Source: Pseudorhizobium flavum (GTDB lineage Bacteria > Pseudomonadota > Alphaproteobacteria > Rhizobiales > Rhizobiaceae). From it: a DNA stretch of 64,000 nt. Position 1 is the stretch's first letter, and each line of letters starts with the position of its first letter. The notes below the pieces were generated by a model. The model did no database searches and was not told where the DNA came from. It saw only the letters and a program-made list of their open reading frames with translations. A program made the position numbers and the translations under genes. Where the stretch lies: positions 2,170,001-2,234,000 of the forward strand of contig NZ_LR723670.1 of assembly GCF_902502825.2 (NCBI RefSeq). The letters run 5' to 3'. This document shows positions 26,261 to 37,339 of the stretch, in pieces.

Positions 26261-27181
26261 TTATCCCTGCCGCAGGTGGATGGTCACCCAGCCGTTGCGC
26301 CAGAGCGTATGCACATGCCGAAGACGAACGCCGTTATAGGCGGCAAGAACCTTCCAGCGCTGCTCGGCCAGAATCCCTGACAGGATCACCGATCCACCGG
26401 ATGCGAGGTTGGCTGCAAGTTGCGGCGCCATGCGCATCAGCGGCCGGGCGAGAATATTGGCGATGATCAGGTCGAAAGGTCCCTCTTGCCTGAAGGCGGG
26501 CGAATGAAAGCCCGGCGCCGTCACAAGCCGCAGTCCGGACACGATGCCGTTGCGCCGGACATTCTCCTGAGCCACCCGAACCGCGACCGGATCGATATCA
26601 GTTGCAAGAATGGGGATGTTGCGGATCTTCCTGAGGCCGATCGCGAGCACGCCGCTGCCGGTACCAAGATCGAGCGCGTTGCGGATCGGGCGGGCCCGGG
26701 CGACCGCATCGATCATCTCCAGGCAGCCGGCGGTCGTCCCATGATGCCCGGTTCCAAAGGCCTGGCCAGCATCGATCTCGATCGATACATCATTAGGACG
26801 AACCTTGTCGCGATCATGCGAGCCGTGAACCAGAAAGCGCCCTGCCCGAACCGGCTTCAGCCCCTCGAGCGATTTCGCGATCCAGTCGACATCGGGGATT
26901 ACCTCCCTCTCGATGAGGGCTTGGGGGAAGGCTGGCGCGAGACCGTCCGACATTCGCTGCCGGACCTCTTCCTCCTCGTCCGCCATCAGGTAGACCGAAG
27001 CTTCCCAGAGATCCCGCTTCTCGTCGACCTCGGTGGTCCCGAGCGCGTAGTCCTCCCCGCCGAAGATATCCGTGAAAATGTCGAGGATGCGCTCGGCATC
27101 CTTTTCGGTGGTGCTGACGTAGAGGCGGAGCTCGCTCAAGATTAAGCTTTCGGATGGTTGCGGATGCGGGACGGATGCCAC
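26261..27181 (-). CDS. prmA: Ribosomal protein L11 methyltransferase
   Basis: A 306-residue SAM-dependent enzyme methylating ribosomal protein L11. The N-terminal L11-binding domain (ELRLYVSTTEKDAERILDIFTDIF) precedes a Rossmann methyltransferase domain with AFGTGHHGTT, motif I LDLGTGSGVLAIG, ATDIDPVAVRVAQENV, and IIANILARPL (motif IV). The annotated start is GTG 27181 with an upstream purine-rich AAGGGG; TTG 27139, just before SELRLYV, is an alternative that would give the usual family N-terminus. It sits downstream of the SCO gene on the same strand (34-nt gap). Confidence 0.93.
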   Translation of the reverse strand: MASVPHPQPSESLILSELRLYVSTTEKDAERILDIFTDIFGGEDYALGTTEVDEKRDLWEASVYLMADEEEEVRQRMSDGLAPAFPQALIEREVIPDVDWIAKSLEGLKPVRAGRFLVHGSHDRDKVRPNDVSIEIDAGQAFGTGHHGTTAGCLEMIDAVARARPIRNALDLGTGSGVLAIGLRKIRNIPILATDIDPVAVRVAQENVRRNGIVSGLRLVTAPGFHSPAFRQEGPFDLIIANILARPLMRMAPQLAANLASGGSVILSGILAEQRWKVLAAYNGVRLRHVHTLWRNGWVTIHLRQG

Positions 27182-27215
27182 AAAGGCACCGCCCCTTCAA
27201 CTGCGATGCGCTCGA

Positions 27216-27815
27216 TCAGCCGCTGATCAAGTTTTCGAGTTTCTTCACGGCCGTATCGGAGTTTTCGCCGTAGGAGATGGTCCCGACGAAGCGGCCCTCC
27301 TCATCGAGAAGGAAGACCGAGGCGGTATGGTCCATCGTGTAGTCGCCGGTCGGATCCTTCTCGTCGAGAGGCACCTTCTTGAAGTAGACCTTGAAGCCCT
27401 TCGCCATTTCGATGACCTTTTCCGGCGGGCCGGAGATCCCGATGATGCGGTCGGTCACATTCGATATGTACTGCCCGAGCATTTCGGGCGGGTCGCGCTC
27501 CGGATCGACCGTCACGAAATAGCCGGCGAGCTTGGTACCGTCGGGGTCGACCTGGTGCATCCACCCGTTGAGTTCATAGAGCGTGGTCGGGCATACCTCC
27601 GGGCAGTGGGTGAAGCCGAAGAAGAGAGCGGTCGGCTTCTTACGGAAGGCTTCTTCGGTGATTGGCTGTCCATCCTGGGACACGAGCTGGAACGGCACGC
27701 CAAAGGGACCTTCGGCAATCTGCTCCTTGCTTCGTGTCACCTCGAATGTCAGCCATGCGAGGACGCCGCCAAGCAAGATCACGGCGGCCCAGAGGATGAT
27801 GCGCAGCGTTTTCAT
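27216..27815 (-). CDS. SCO/SenC/PrrC-type copper chaperone
   Basis: A 199-residue thioredoxin-fold protein anchored by an N-terminal membrane segment (LRIILWAAVILLGGVLAWLTF). It has the copper-binding CPEVC (Cys71, Cys75) and His163 in TMDHTAS, the three conserved ligands of Sco1/SenC. It delivers copper to, or reduces, the CuA centre of cytochrome c oxidase in the periplasm. No cytochrome oxidase genes are adjacent. prmA follows after 34 nt; the small membrane ORF at 27939 lies upstream on the same strand. Confidence 0.92.
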   Translation of the reverse strand: MKTLRIILWAAVILLGGVLAWLTFEVTRSKEQIAEGPFGVPFQLVSQDGQPITEEAFRKKPTALFFGFTHCPEVCPTTLYELNGWMHQVDPDGTKLAGYFVTVDPERDPPEMLGQYISNVTDRIIGISGPPEKVIEMAKGFKVYFKKVPLDEKDPTGDYTMDHTASVFLLDEEGRFVGTISYGENSDTAVKKLENLISG

Positions 27816-27938
27816 GTCTTTCTCTCTTCATGCCATCTGCGGCAAAGCCTACCCTCGATAGGCGAAAGGCCCCGCGCTCGCAAATCAATAGCGGATCGCG
27901 TCACCGTGCGCGCTGATTTGTCTCAAACAGGGAGAGGC

Positions 27939-28097
27939 TCAGAGACAACCAGAAAGGCCGTTCTCGCTGAGGGTTATCAACATATCCGACCCGTAACGCA
28001 TCCAGCCGTAGAACGCCGCGCCACTGACCGCAACACCAACCAGTATGGTGAGCGCGGCGAGAGGCAGGCGATGCGATGCGGGCGAGACCATGTCCAT
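27939..28097 (-). CDS. Small predicted single-pass membrane protein, 52 residues
   Basis: An ORF starting MDMVSPASHRLPLAALTIL, with a hydrophobic segment (about residues 12-33) then GWMRYGSDMLITLSENGLSGCL at the C-terminus. It sits upstream of the SCO gene (123-nt gap) on the same strand. Start is ATG 28097 or ATG 28091 (in frame, two codons apart); the RBS is weak. The regular composition (a basic N-terminus, one TM helix and a short polar tail ending in Cys) makes it more likely to be real than random, but I do not recognise the family. Confidence 0.55.
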   Translation of the reverse strand: MDMVSPASHRLPLAALTILVGVAVSGAAFYGWMRYGSDMLITLSENGLSGCL

Positions 28098-28371
28098 ACG
28101 CCGATCTTACTCAAAATCTATCTGCGCTGGAAGGGGCCTAAGGCCGCACCGCTTTAGCAGAAGCTTAATAATTGACGGGCATGCTTGCGGCGCGAAGGTG
28201 GATTCCAACAGCGTCCCGCGGCTACTCGAACCGGACGCAGGCGAGCCATGCCGACATGATGTCATCGAGGTCATTCTCGAGCTCCGCATCGATATCCAGA
28301 CAATCCATGGCAGCCTGAATGGCAGCGTCCGCGGCATAAGTCGCGAGCCCATTGGCAGGTGGGAGAAAAGA

Positions 28372-28839
28372 ATGAGCAACGCCATCAAGCAATCGGGAGC
28401 CTATCTCGAAATCGTCTCCTTCCATCTTGGAGATCAGGAATTCTGCATCGACATCATGGCGATCCGCGAAATCCGCGGCTGGGCGCCGGTTACGCCGATG
28501 CCACATACGCCCCCTTATGTGCTGGGCCTCATCAACCTGCGCGGCGCCGTCATTCCCGTGATCGACATGGCCTGCCGCCTCGGCATGAAGATGACCGAGC
28601 CATCCGAACGCTCCGCGATCATCGTGACTGACATCGCGGGTAAGCTGGTCGGTCTTCTCGTCGAGCAGGTCTCGGATATGATGACCATCCGCTCCGAAGA
28701 CCTGCAGCCGGCACCGGAAATCATTCCGGAAGCCCAGCGCGCCTTCTGCCGCGGCATCGTTGCCCTGGAGAAGACGATGGTCTGCTTCCTCAACCTCGAC
28801 ACAGTGATCGCCGACGAACTGACCCGCGAAGCTGCCTGA
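28372..28839 (+). CDS. cheW: CheW-like chemotaxis coupling protein
   Basis: A 155-residue CheW domain protein linking receptors (MCPs) to the CheA kinase. It has the CheW pattern FHLGDQEFCIDIMAIREIRGW, ITPMPHTPPYVLGLINLRGAVIPVIDMA (in this protein starting VTPMP), and IIVTDIAGKLVGLLVEQVSDM. ATG 28372 is set by GGGAGA 7-10 nt upstream and homology. The same frame is open upstream to 28045 but that part does not resemble CheW. No cheA, cheY or MCP gene is near, so it is an orphan copy. A terminator-like stem follows. Confidence 0.92.
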   Translation: MSNAIKQSGAYLEIVSFHLGDQEFCIDIMAIREIRGWAPVTPMPHTPPYVLGLINLRGAVIPVIDMACRLGMKMTEPSERSAIIVTDIAGKLVGLLVEQVSDMMTIRSEDLQPAPEIIPEAQRAFCRGIVALEKTMVCFLNLDTVIADELTREAA

Positions 28840-28848
28840 TCCCACGGC

Positions 28849-28885
28849 TCATCTCCGGTAATCTGCAACCCGGAGATGACGCTTT
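28849..28885 (+). terminator. Terminator-like hairpin after cheW
   Basis: TCATCTCCGG (28849-28858) pairs perfectly with CCGGAGATGA (28870-28879) around an 11-nt loop, starting 10 bases after the cheW stop. A short T-rich stretch (GCTTTCGTT) follows. Likely intrinsic terminator of the monocistronic cheW. Confidence 0.6.
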
Positions 28886-29025
28886 CGTTATCTGCCCGTG
28901 ACGGGTTTGCCCGATTCGTCTGGAACGATCTCGGCCTCCCAGTGTTGCCCTAGTGTCCCAAGGGACAGCGAATTGTTCGGCTAAGCCAAGGCTGGTCGAT
29001 CGGAAATCCACTAGGGAGAATAAAA

Positions 29026-29367
29026 ATGAAAAACGCCGTTACACTCGCTCTCGCCGCAGCCCTTTCCACCGCTTCGCTCGGCGGGATCGCATTCGCGCAG
29101 ACCACCACCGGCTCCACAAGCGCAACGACCATGAGCGATGACGTTCGCATCGTCCGCATCACGGAAAACTCGGACAGCGACGATGCTACGACACAGATCC
29201 CGGATATGTTCCGCAATCCGAGCGCGGACGTGACTGCTCAGGCTCGTGCCGAAGCGCAGGCTGATGCCGCCATCATGGCCGAGCTCCAGGAGAACAGCAT
29301 CGACCTGGACAATGTCCAGGCGATCGACACGGCAGCCAACGGCGGCAAGATCGTCTACGTGAAGTAA
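29026..29367 (+). CDS. Secreted hypothetical protein, 113 residues
   Basis: I do not recognise the family. It has a clear Sec signal peptide (MKNAVTLALAAALSTASLGG, cleavage predicted after AFA, around residue 24). The mature part is a Thr/Ser/Ala/Asp-rich acidic protein of about 89 residues with RIVRITENSDSDD in the middle and a C-terminus ending ANGGKIVYVK. A good RBS (AGGGAG) precedes the ATG. It is followed by a strong terminator and so is probably a single-gene transcript. Role likely periplasmic. Confidence 0.75.
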   Translation: MKNAVTLALAAALSTASLGGIAFAQTTTGSTSATTMSDDVRIVRITENSDSDDATTQIPDMFRNPSADVTAQARAEAQADAAIMAELQENSIDLDNVQAIDTAANGGKIVYVK

Positions 29368-29392
29368 GCCGCCTCGTAAAGGACGAAGCACG

Positions 29393-29420
29393 AAAGAGCC
29401 CGCCGACGCGGGCTCTTTCC
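29393..29420 (+). terminator. Strong intrinsic terminator after the secreted protein gene
   Basis: AAAGAGCCCGC (29393-29403), a CGAC loop and GCGGGCTCTTT (29408-29418) form a perfect 11-bp stem ending in a T-run. The A/T-flanked symmetry means it could act in both directions, but only the plus-strand gene ends here. Confidence 0.85.
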
Positions 29421-29519
29421 TCGTTCCGGCCCGAGGTTGACTTTGCGGATATCGCGATGCCTCTATGGCCTAGGGAGATGGATGCACGAGTATGCGATAG
29501 CATCCTGACAGGAGGATCG

Positions 29520-31181
29520 ATGAGCCGGGCCCAATCGGAAGTGATCGTCGTGGGCGCCGGCCTGGCGGGACTGGTGGCTGCGACGGAACTGGCTAATGCC
29601 GGCCGTTCCGTGACCATTGCCGACCAGGAGCCTGAGCAGAATCTCGGAGCCCAGGCCTTCTGGTCGCTGGGCGGTCTGTTCCTAGTCGATTCCCCCGAAC
29701 AGCGCCGCATGGGTATCCGTGACAGTTACGAGCTCGCGCGCGAGGACTGGCTCGGATCCGCCGGCTTCGACCGTCCCGAAGACTACTGGCCCCGTGCCTG
29801 GGCCGAAGCCTATCTCGCCTTTGCCGCAGGCGAGAAGCGGGAGTGGTTGCGGGCCCTGGGCCACCGCCTCTTTCCCGTCGTCGGTTGGGCGGAGCGCGGG
29901 GGTTGGTCGGCTACCTCCCACGGCAATTCCGTGCCGCGCTTTCACATCACCTGGGGGGCAGGGCCCGGCGTCGTCGAACCCTTCGAGAAGCGTGCTCGCG
30001 AGGCAGAGGAGAATGGCAGGATCCGCTTCCTATGGCGGCATCGGGTCGACCGACTGATCCTGACCGACGGCGCAGTGACGGGCATCGCCGGGACGATCCT
30101 CGAACCCAGCACGGCACCGCGTGGAGCAGAAAGTTCTCGAACAGCTGTGGGCGATTTCGACCTTCCCGCACAGGCCGTGATCGTCGCGTCCGGCGGGATC
30201 GGCGGCGACCAAGACCTCGTGCGCAGGAACTGGCCTGCCCGCCTCGGTCCGGCGCCGAAGTTCATGGTATCCGGCGTGCCGAAGCATGTCGACGGGCGCA
30301 TGCTGGCGATAACGGAGTCGGCCGGCGGGCGCATCATCAACCGCGACCGCATGTGGCACTACACAGAAGGCCTGCGCAACTGGAACCCTGTCTGGCAGAA
30401 CCACGGTATCCGCATCCTGCCCGGCCCCTCCTCCATATGGCTTGACGCCACAGGCGAGCGGCTGCCGGCACCCTTTTTCCCCGGCTACGATACGCTGGGG
30501 ACACTGCAGCACATTCTCTCCACGGGCTACGACTACTCCTGGTTCATCCTGAACCAGTCGATCATCCGCAAAGAGTTTGCCCTCTCAGGTTCAGAACAGA
30601 ATCCCGATCTGACTGGCCGCGACTGGGGGCTGACAGCCCGCCGCGCCGTCGGCCGTCGTGCGACGGGGCCGGTCGAGGCGTTCAAGGAGAGAGGCGAGGA
30701 TTTCGTCGTTGCGAACAGTCTCGACGAACTGGTGCACGGCATGAACCGCGTCGCCGGCAATGATCTGCTCAAGCTGGATGGGATAGAGCGGCAGATCGTG
30801 GCGCGCGACCTTCAGGTGACCAATCCCTACGGGAAGGACTTGCAGGTGATCGGCATCCACAACGCCCGGCGGTCAATGGGTGACAAGCTGATACGCACGG
30901 CGCGGCCGCATCGAATCCTCGATCCCGCTCATGGCCCGCTCATCGCCGTGAAGCTCAACATCCTGACCCGCAAGACGCTGGGCGGGCTCGAAACGGACCT
31001 TTCGGCACGCGTTCTCGGCAATGACGGACAGCCGGTGCCAGGCCTCTATGCGGTGGGCGAAGCGGCGGGCTTCGGCGGCGGAGGCATGCATGGCTACCGC
31101 GCGCTCGAAGGCACCTTCCTCGGCGGCTGTCTGTTTTCAGGCCGCGTCGCAGGACGCGCCGCGGCCGCAGCAATCGCGTGA
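29520..31181 (+). CDS. FAD-binding dehydrogenase, 3-ketosteroid dehydrogenase/fumarate reductase flavoprotein type
   Basis: A 553-residue flavoprotein. N-terminal FAD-binding VIVVGAGLAGLVAATELANAG (Rossmann GxGxxG) and SLGGLFLVDSPEQ at its start; C-terminal GLYAVGEAAGFGGGGMHGYRALEGTFLGGCLFSGRVAG, the family FAD-binding end motif. It belongs to the FAD_binding_2 group that includes 3-ketosteroid delta-1-dehydrogenase and the subunits of fumarate reductase, but substrate residues cannot be assigned. ATG 29520 has AGGAGG upstream; the frame extends to 29457 without an RBS. It ends 4 nt before the convergent creA gene. Confidence 0.85.
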   Translation: MSRAQSEVIVVGAGLAGLVAATELANAGRSVTIADQEPEQNLGAQAFWSLGGLFLVDSPEQRRMGIRDSYELAREDWLGSAGFDRPEDYWPRAWAEAYLAFAAGEKREWLRALGHRLFPVVGWAERGGWSATSHGNSVPRFHITWGAGPGVVEPFEKRAREAEENGRIRFLWRHRVDRLILTDGAVTGIAGTILEPSTAPRGAESSRTAVGDFDLPAQAVIVASGGIGGDQDLVRRNWPARLGPAPKFMVSGVPKHVDGRMLAITESAGGRIINRDRMWHYTEGLRNWNPVWQNHGIRILPGPSSIWLDATGERLPAPFFPGYDTLGTLQHILSTGYDYSWFILNQSIIRKEFALSGSEQNPDLTGRDWGLTARRAVGRRATGPVEAFKERGEDFVVANSLDELVHGMNRVAGNDLLKLDGIERQIVARDLQVTNPYGKDLQVIGIHNARRSMGDKLIRTARPHRILDPAHGPLIAVKLNILTRKTLGGLETDLSARVLGNDGQPVPGLYAVGEAAGFGGGGMHGYRALEGTFLGGCLFSGRVAGRAAAAAIA

Positions 31182-31185
31182 GCGA

Positions 31186-31680
31186 CTAGGGTTTGCCCTG
31201 GGTCCAGTTCACTTCCTGTCCGTAAAGCGGCACGGTGGAGATCGCCATCTTGGCCGAGCCTTCGATAACCTGCCGCGAATGCGCGAGGTAGACCAGGGTA
31301 TCGTTCGTCTTGTCGTAGATGCGCTTGACCAGCAGGTCCTTCCAGATCAGCGAACGGCCCTGGCGGAAGACCTCTTCTCCTCCGCGCGAAAGGTCGATAT
31401 CGCCGATCTCGATCGGCCCGGTCTGGCGGCAGGCGATCGAGCTGTTGGAGGGATCCTCGAACCAGTTGCCCTGCTTTAGCCGGTCGATGATCGAGCGGTC
31501 GAAATAGGTGACATGGCAGGTAACGCCCTTCACTTCCGGATCAGCGACTGCCTCGACGATGATGTCGTTGCCGATCCAGTCGACACCGACCTTGCCGACC
31601 ACTTCGGCAGAGGCGGCTGCCGCAAACATACCAGCGGCGAGTGCCGCAGCAGAGACAAGCAAGGCAGTTCGTTTCATCAT
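31186..31680 (-). CDS. creA: CreA family periplasmic protein
   Basis: A 164-residue exported protein: signal peptide (MMKRTALLVSAAALAAGMFAAAASA), then the CreA domain with VGKVGVDWIGNDIIVEAVADPEVKGVTCHVTYFD and DPSNSSIACRQTGPI. CreA is widespread in proteobacteria, but its biochemical role is not established. ATG 31680 is chosen over ATG 31677 because GGAG is 6 nt upstream. It is upstream-flanked on the same strand by a DnaQ-type exonuclease (72-nt gap). Confidence 0.9.
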   Translation of the reverse strand: MMKRTALLVSAAALAAGMFAAAASAEVVGKVGVDWIGNDIIVEAVADPEVKGVTCHVTYFDRSIIDRLKQGNWFEDPSNSSIACRQTGPIEIGDIDLSRGGEEVFRQGRSLIWKDLLVKRIYDKTNDTLVYLAHSRQVIEGSAKMAISTVPLYGQEVNWTQGKP

Positions 31681-31752
31681 CTGGCACTCCGGTAAACCAT
31701 CCGTGATCACAGATAAGCGTAACGGCGCAGGTTACAAGCGGAAGCGGCCGAT

Positions 31753-32343
31753 CTACTTCAGCCGGCAGGTGCAGGGCGCATAACCACCGTCAAAGAGGCG
31801 GCCGACCTTCATGCCGATCAATGCCGGAATATCGCGGATGTGGGACACACCCAGCGAGTTTCCGATTGCGATCGCCGCACGTGCGCAGACATGTGCATCC
31901 TCGGCGGCATTGTGGTGCGCGAACTTCAACCCGAGATGAGCCGCCAGCACGTTGAGCCGGTGGGAGCCGAGATGCGGCCAGACCTTCTGGGACACCTTCA
32001 CGCTACAGACATAGGAGAGTTCCGGATAGCCGCGGCGATAGAGATCGAGGCAGGCGCGCCAGACACTGAAATCGAAGGCCGCATTGTGCGCAATCATCGT
32101 CGCGCCGCGAAAATCCTCCTCGAACTCTTCCATCACCTCCGGAAACTCCGGAGCGTCCTCGACATGCTCGGGGCGGATGCCGTGGATGGCGACGTTGAAA
32201 GAGGAAAAGCGCATGTCCTGCGGGCGGATCAGCCGCTCCTCGACGCGAACGACCTCGCCATCCTCGATCCAGGCGAGCCCGACGGAGCAGGCACTGCCGC
32301 GCGTTTCGTTGGCGGTTTCAAAGTCGATGGCGATGGTTTTCAA
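31753..32343 (-). CDS. DnaQ-like 3'-5' exonuclease
   Basis: A 196-residue DEDDh exonuclease of the RNase T/DnaQ superfamily. ExoI is MKTIAIDFETAN (Asp7, Glu9), ExoII is MIAHNAAFDFSVW, and ExoIII is HHNAAEDAHVCARA, giving the D-E-D-D-h set. It resembles the proofreading epsilon subunit but lacks the C-terminal alpha-binding region, so a stand-alone role in DNA repair or RNA/DNA trimming is likely. It lies 64 nt downstream of ligA on the same strand. A Cys-containing tail (PCTCRLK) ends the protein. Confidence 0.88.
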   Translation of the reverse strand: MKTIAIDFETANETRGSACSVGLAWIEDGEVVRVEERLIRPQDMRFSSFNVAIHGIRPEHVEDAPEFPEVMEEFEEDFRGATMIAHNAAFDFSVWRACLDLYRRGYPELSYVCSVKVSQKVWPHLGSHRLNVLAAHLGLKFAHHNAAEDAHVCARAAIAIGNSLGVSHIRDIPALIGMKVGRLFDGGYAPCTCRLK

Positions 32344-32407
32344 GGTCAGCCCTAATTCTGCTGCCCAAGCCTTAGCGCAAGCGACGCTGATTCGGCAAAG
32401 AAGCGGA

Positions 32408-34573
<2,166 letters not shown>

Positions 34574-34632
34574 TCACTCCGGAGATGGAGTCGCTTTTTT
34601 AGTGCAAATCGGCAGGATGGGAAGAGAGGCGT

Positions 34633-36306
34633 TCAGTTCGCGCCGGCGATCAGCTTCCTGGCCGCCGCGCGGGCCTCGTCGGTAACCGAGGCGCCGGCGA
34701 GCATCCGGGCGATCTCCTCGGCCCGGTGTTCCGGCTCCATGGTCGCGACCCGCGTGGTGATCTTATCCGAGCCCTCGCCCGCGGGGCCTTTGGAGATGAG
34801 CAGATGCGTGGCAGCACGGGCTGCCACCTGAGGCGCATGGGTGACCGAGAGCACCTGCACTGTCGCCGACAACCGCTTCAGCCGCTGGCCGATCGCATCC
34901 GCGACGGCACCACCCACTCCGGTATCAATCTCGTCGAAGACGAGTGTCGGGGCCGAACCGCGATCCGCCAGCGCGACCTTCAGCGCCAGCAGGAAGCGGG
35001 AAAGTTCACCGCCGGACGCGACTTTCATGATCGGACCCGGACGCGTACCCGGATTGGTCTGGACGTGAAATTCGATGGTGTCGATACCCTCCGCGGTCGC
35101 TGCCTGCGGATCGGCCGTCATCTCGACCATGAAACGGGCCCGTTCCAACTTGAGGGCGGGAAGTTCGTCCATCACCGCTTTCGCAAGCGTCTCGGCGCCC
35201 TGCCGGCGCTTCTCCGACAGCGTCAGTGCCGCGGCATCGAAGGCAGCCTTCGCGGCGGCGGCCTGCTTTTCCAGCTGGCCGAGCTTCTCTTCACCGGCAT
35301 CGAGATCGGCAAGATCGGCAACCATCTTCTCTGCAAGAGCTGGCAGGTCCGCGACGGCAACGGAATACTTTCGCCCCGCAGCCCTTAACGCAAACAGTCG
35401 CTCCTCGACGCGCTCCAGTTCTCGGGGATCGAACTCCGTCTTTCTGAGCGCCGCCTCGACCTCCATCTGGGCGTTGGAGAGGCTGTTCAGGGCAGCATCC
35501 AGCAGTTCGACGGTTTCCTCCAGCAGGCCCGGCGCTTCGTGGCTCTTGCGCTCCAACCGCCGCACCATGGAAGCGATCAAGGGCACGGGCGAGGCATTGC
35601 CGTTGAGGAACTCGGAGGCTTCCGAGATGTCGCCGGCGATGCGCTCGGCCTTCTGCATCTGCGAGCGTTGCTCCGCCAGTTCCTCTTCCTCGCCATCGCG
35701 GGGACTTAGCACTTCAAGCTCCTCGACGGATGCACGGATATAGTCCGCCTCCCGCGCCGCCGCCTCGACCTTGGCACGATGCGCCTTGAAGGCGCGCTCG
35801 GCATCCTTCCAGGCGCGATAGAGCCCCCCGACCTGCTTCACCTCATCGGCCAGTCCGGAAAAAGCATCGAGCAAGTCGCGATGGGTGTTGGTGTCGGTCA
35901 GCGCCCGGTCGTCGTGCTGGCCATGGATCTCTACCAGCAGCTGGCCGATCTGCCGCATCAGTTGGACACTGACCGGCTGGTCGTTGATTGACGCGCGAGT
36001 CCGTCCATCGGCGTTCTGGATCCGCCGGAAGATGAGATCGCCGTCGTCATCGATGCCGCTGTCGCGGAGAAGCTGTCGGACGGGATGCTGCCCGGGCACG
36101 TCGAAGACGGCCGTCACCTGCCCCTTGTCCTCGCCGTGCCGGACGAGTCCGCCATCGCCGCGCCCACCGAGAGCCAGCGACAGGCTGTCGAGCAGGATCG
36201 ACTTGCCTGCGCCGGTTTCGCCCGTCAGCACGGAGAGGCCGGATTCGAAGGCAAGATCCAGCCGCTCGATCAGAACGATATCTCGGATCGAAAGCTGGAC
36301 GAGCAC
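34633..36306 (-). CDS. recN: DNA repair protein RecN
   Basis: A 557-residue SMC-like ATPase for double-strand break repair. It has Walker A GETGAGKS (31-38), a long coiled-coil middle, a signature region (VASGGELSRFLLALKVAL) and Walker B LVFDEIDTGVGG near the C-terminus. HGQHDDRAL fits the RecN Q-loop region. It starts 2 nt after the bamD stop, implying co-transcription. In alphaproteobacteria recN commonly follows bamD. Confidence 0.96.
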   Translation of the reverse strand: MLVQLSIRDIVLIERLDLAFESGLSVLTGETGAGKSILLDSLSLALGGRGDGGLVRHGEDKGQVTAVFDVPGQHPVRQLLRDSGIDDDGDLIFRRIQNADGRTRASINDQPVSVQLMRQIGQLLVEIHGQHDDRALTDTNTHRDLLDAFSGLADEVKQVGGLYRAWKDAERAFKAHRAKVEAAAREADYIRASVEELEVLSPRDGEEEELAEQRSQMQKAERIAGDISEASEFLNGNASPVPLIASMVRRLERKSHEAPGLLEETVELLDAALNSLSNAQMEVEAALRKTEFDPRELERVEERLFALRAAGRKYSVAVADLPALAEKMVADLADLDAGEEKLGQLEKQAAAAKAAFDAAALTLSEKRRQGAETLAKAVMDELPALKLERARFMVEMTADPQAATAEGIDTIEFHVQTNPGTRPGPIMKVASGGELSRFLLALKVALADRGSAPTLVFDEIDTGVGGAVADAIGQRLKRLSATVQVLSVTHAPQVAARAATHLLISKGPAGEGSDKITTRVATMEPEHRAEEIARMLAGASVTDEARAAARKLIAGAN

Positions 36307-36308
36307 GA

Positions 36309-37151
36309 TCAGGCCCCGATGAGCTTTGCCCCTGCGCGAGAAATCCAGGAGCCACGGTTCTCACGCGGTTCCAGACCGCCCGTCTGCAGCAGCTTGTAGG
36401 AATCGGCATACCACTGGCTGTCGGGGTAGTTTCGGCCGAGCACGGCCGCCGCCGTCTGCGCCTCCTCCACGATCCCCATCGCATAGTAGGACTCGACGAG
36501 ACGGGCGAGAGCTTCCTCGATCTGGTTCGTCGTGGGATAGCGCTCGACAACGGTGCGGAAACGCTGGATCCCCGCCAGATATTCCTTCCGCTCCAGGTAA
36601 TAGCGGCCGACCTGCATCTCCTTGCCGGCGAGCTGGTCACGCGCAAAGCGGATCTTGGCCTGCGCATCCTCGACGTATTCGGAATCGGGATAGTCGTTGA
36701 CGACCTTGGACATAGCGTCGATGGTCTGCGCGGCCGCGCGCTGATCCTGCGTCACGTCGGCAATCTGCTTGGAATAGGAAAGGCCAACCAGATACTGGAC
36801 GTAGGCCGAATCCTCGGTGTTCGGATACTGCTTCAGGTAACGGTTACCTGTGGCGATCGCATCTTCGTTGCGCCCGAGCCGGTACTTGGCAAACGTGCTC
36901 ATCACGAGCGCCTTGCGGCCCCAGTCCGTGAACGGATGCTGGCGGTCGATGGAGTCGAACTTGCGGCTTGCTTCTGCGATGTTTCCTGCCTTCATGTTGG
37001 CCAGGCCCTGGTTGTAGAGAACTTCCGGGGGATCGGTTTCGACGCCCAGCTTGGTGATGTCGATATCCTTGTCGGACTGGCACGCGCTCACCGCGACGCC
37101 GGCGCAGGCCAGAGCCATGGACACGAAGGCTATCCTCGCCGTTCTCTTCAT
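36309..37151 (-). CDS. bamD: Outer-membrane assembly lipoprotein BamD
   Basis: A 280-residue lipoprotein of the BAM complex that folds outer-membrane proteins. The lipobox ends VSAC (Cys around residue 23), after the signal peptide MKRTARIAFVSMALACAG. TPR repeats follow (VLYNQGLANMKAGNIAEASRKFDSI, AIATGNRYLKQYPN, and repeated YPDSEYVEDAQ-like units). ATG 37151 is chosen: GAGG 9 nt upstream and correct signal peptide start; the frame is open to 37289. lpxC is 240 bp upstream. Confidence 0.95.
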   Translation of the reverse strand: MKRTARIAFVSMALACAGVAVSACQSDKDIDITKLGVETDPPEVLYNQGLANMKAGNIAEASRKFDSIDRQHPFTDWGRKALVMSTFAKYRLGRNEDAIATGNRYLKQYPNTEDSAYVQYLVGLSYSKQIADVTQDQRAAAQTIDAMSKVVNDYPDSEYVEDAQAKIRFARDQLAGKEMQVGRYYLERKEYLAGIQRFRTVVERYPTTNQIEEALARLVESYYAMGIVEEAQTAAAVLGRNYPDSQWYADSYKLLQTGGLEPRENRGSWISRAGAKLIGA

Positions 37152-37339
37152 TCCAACAGACCTCGCATAAGTCATTCGACAGTTCCCGATCGTCCCGCGC
37201 AATGACGCCCCTGCGCCAACTGGCCTTCTAGCCTTACAAGCAGGCGCCGGGCAACGCAATGCGGGCGCATTAACGCAATTTTGTGGCAAGGTTCCCTGCC
37301 CGGAAGGACGAAGGACCGGCGCGAAAACCGCAAGTCAGG

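Noticed and set aside
28045..28371. Upstream extension of the cheW reading frame
   Set aside because: CheW homology begins at 28372 where there is a matching RBS; the upstream codons are unrelated.
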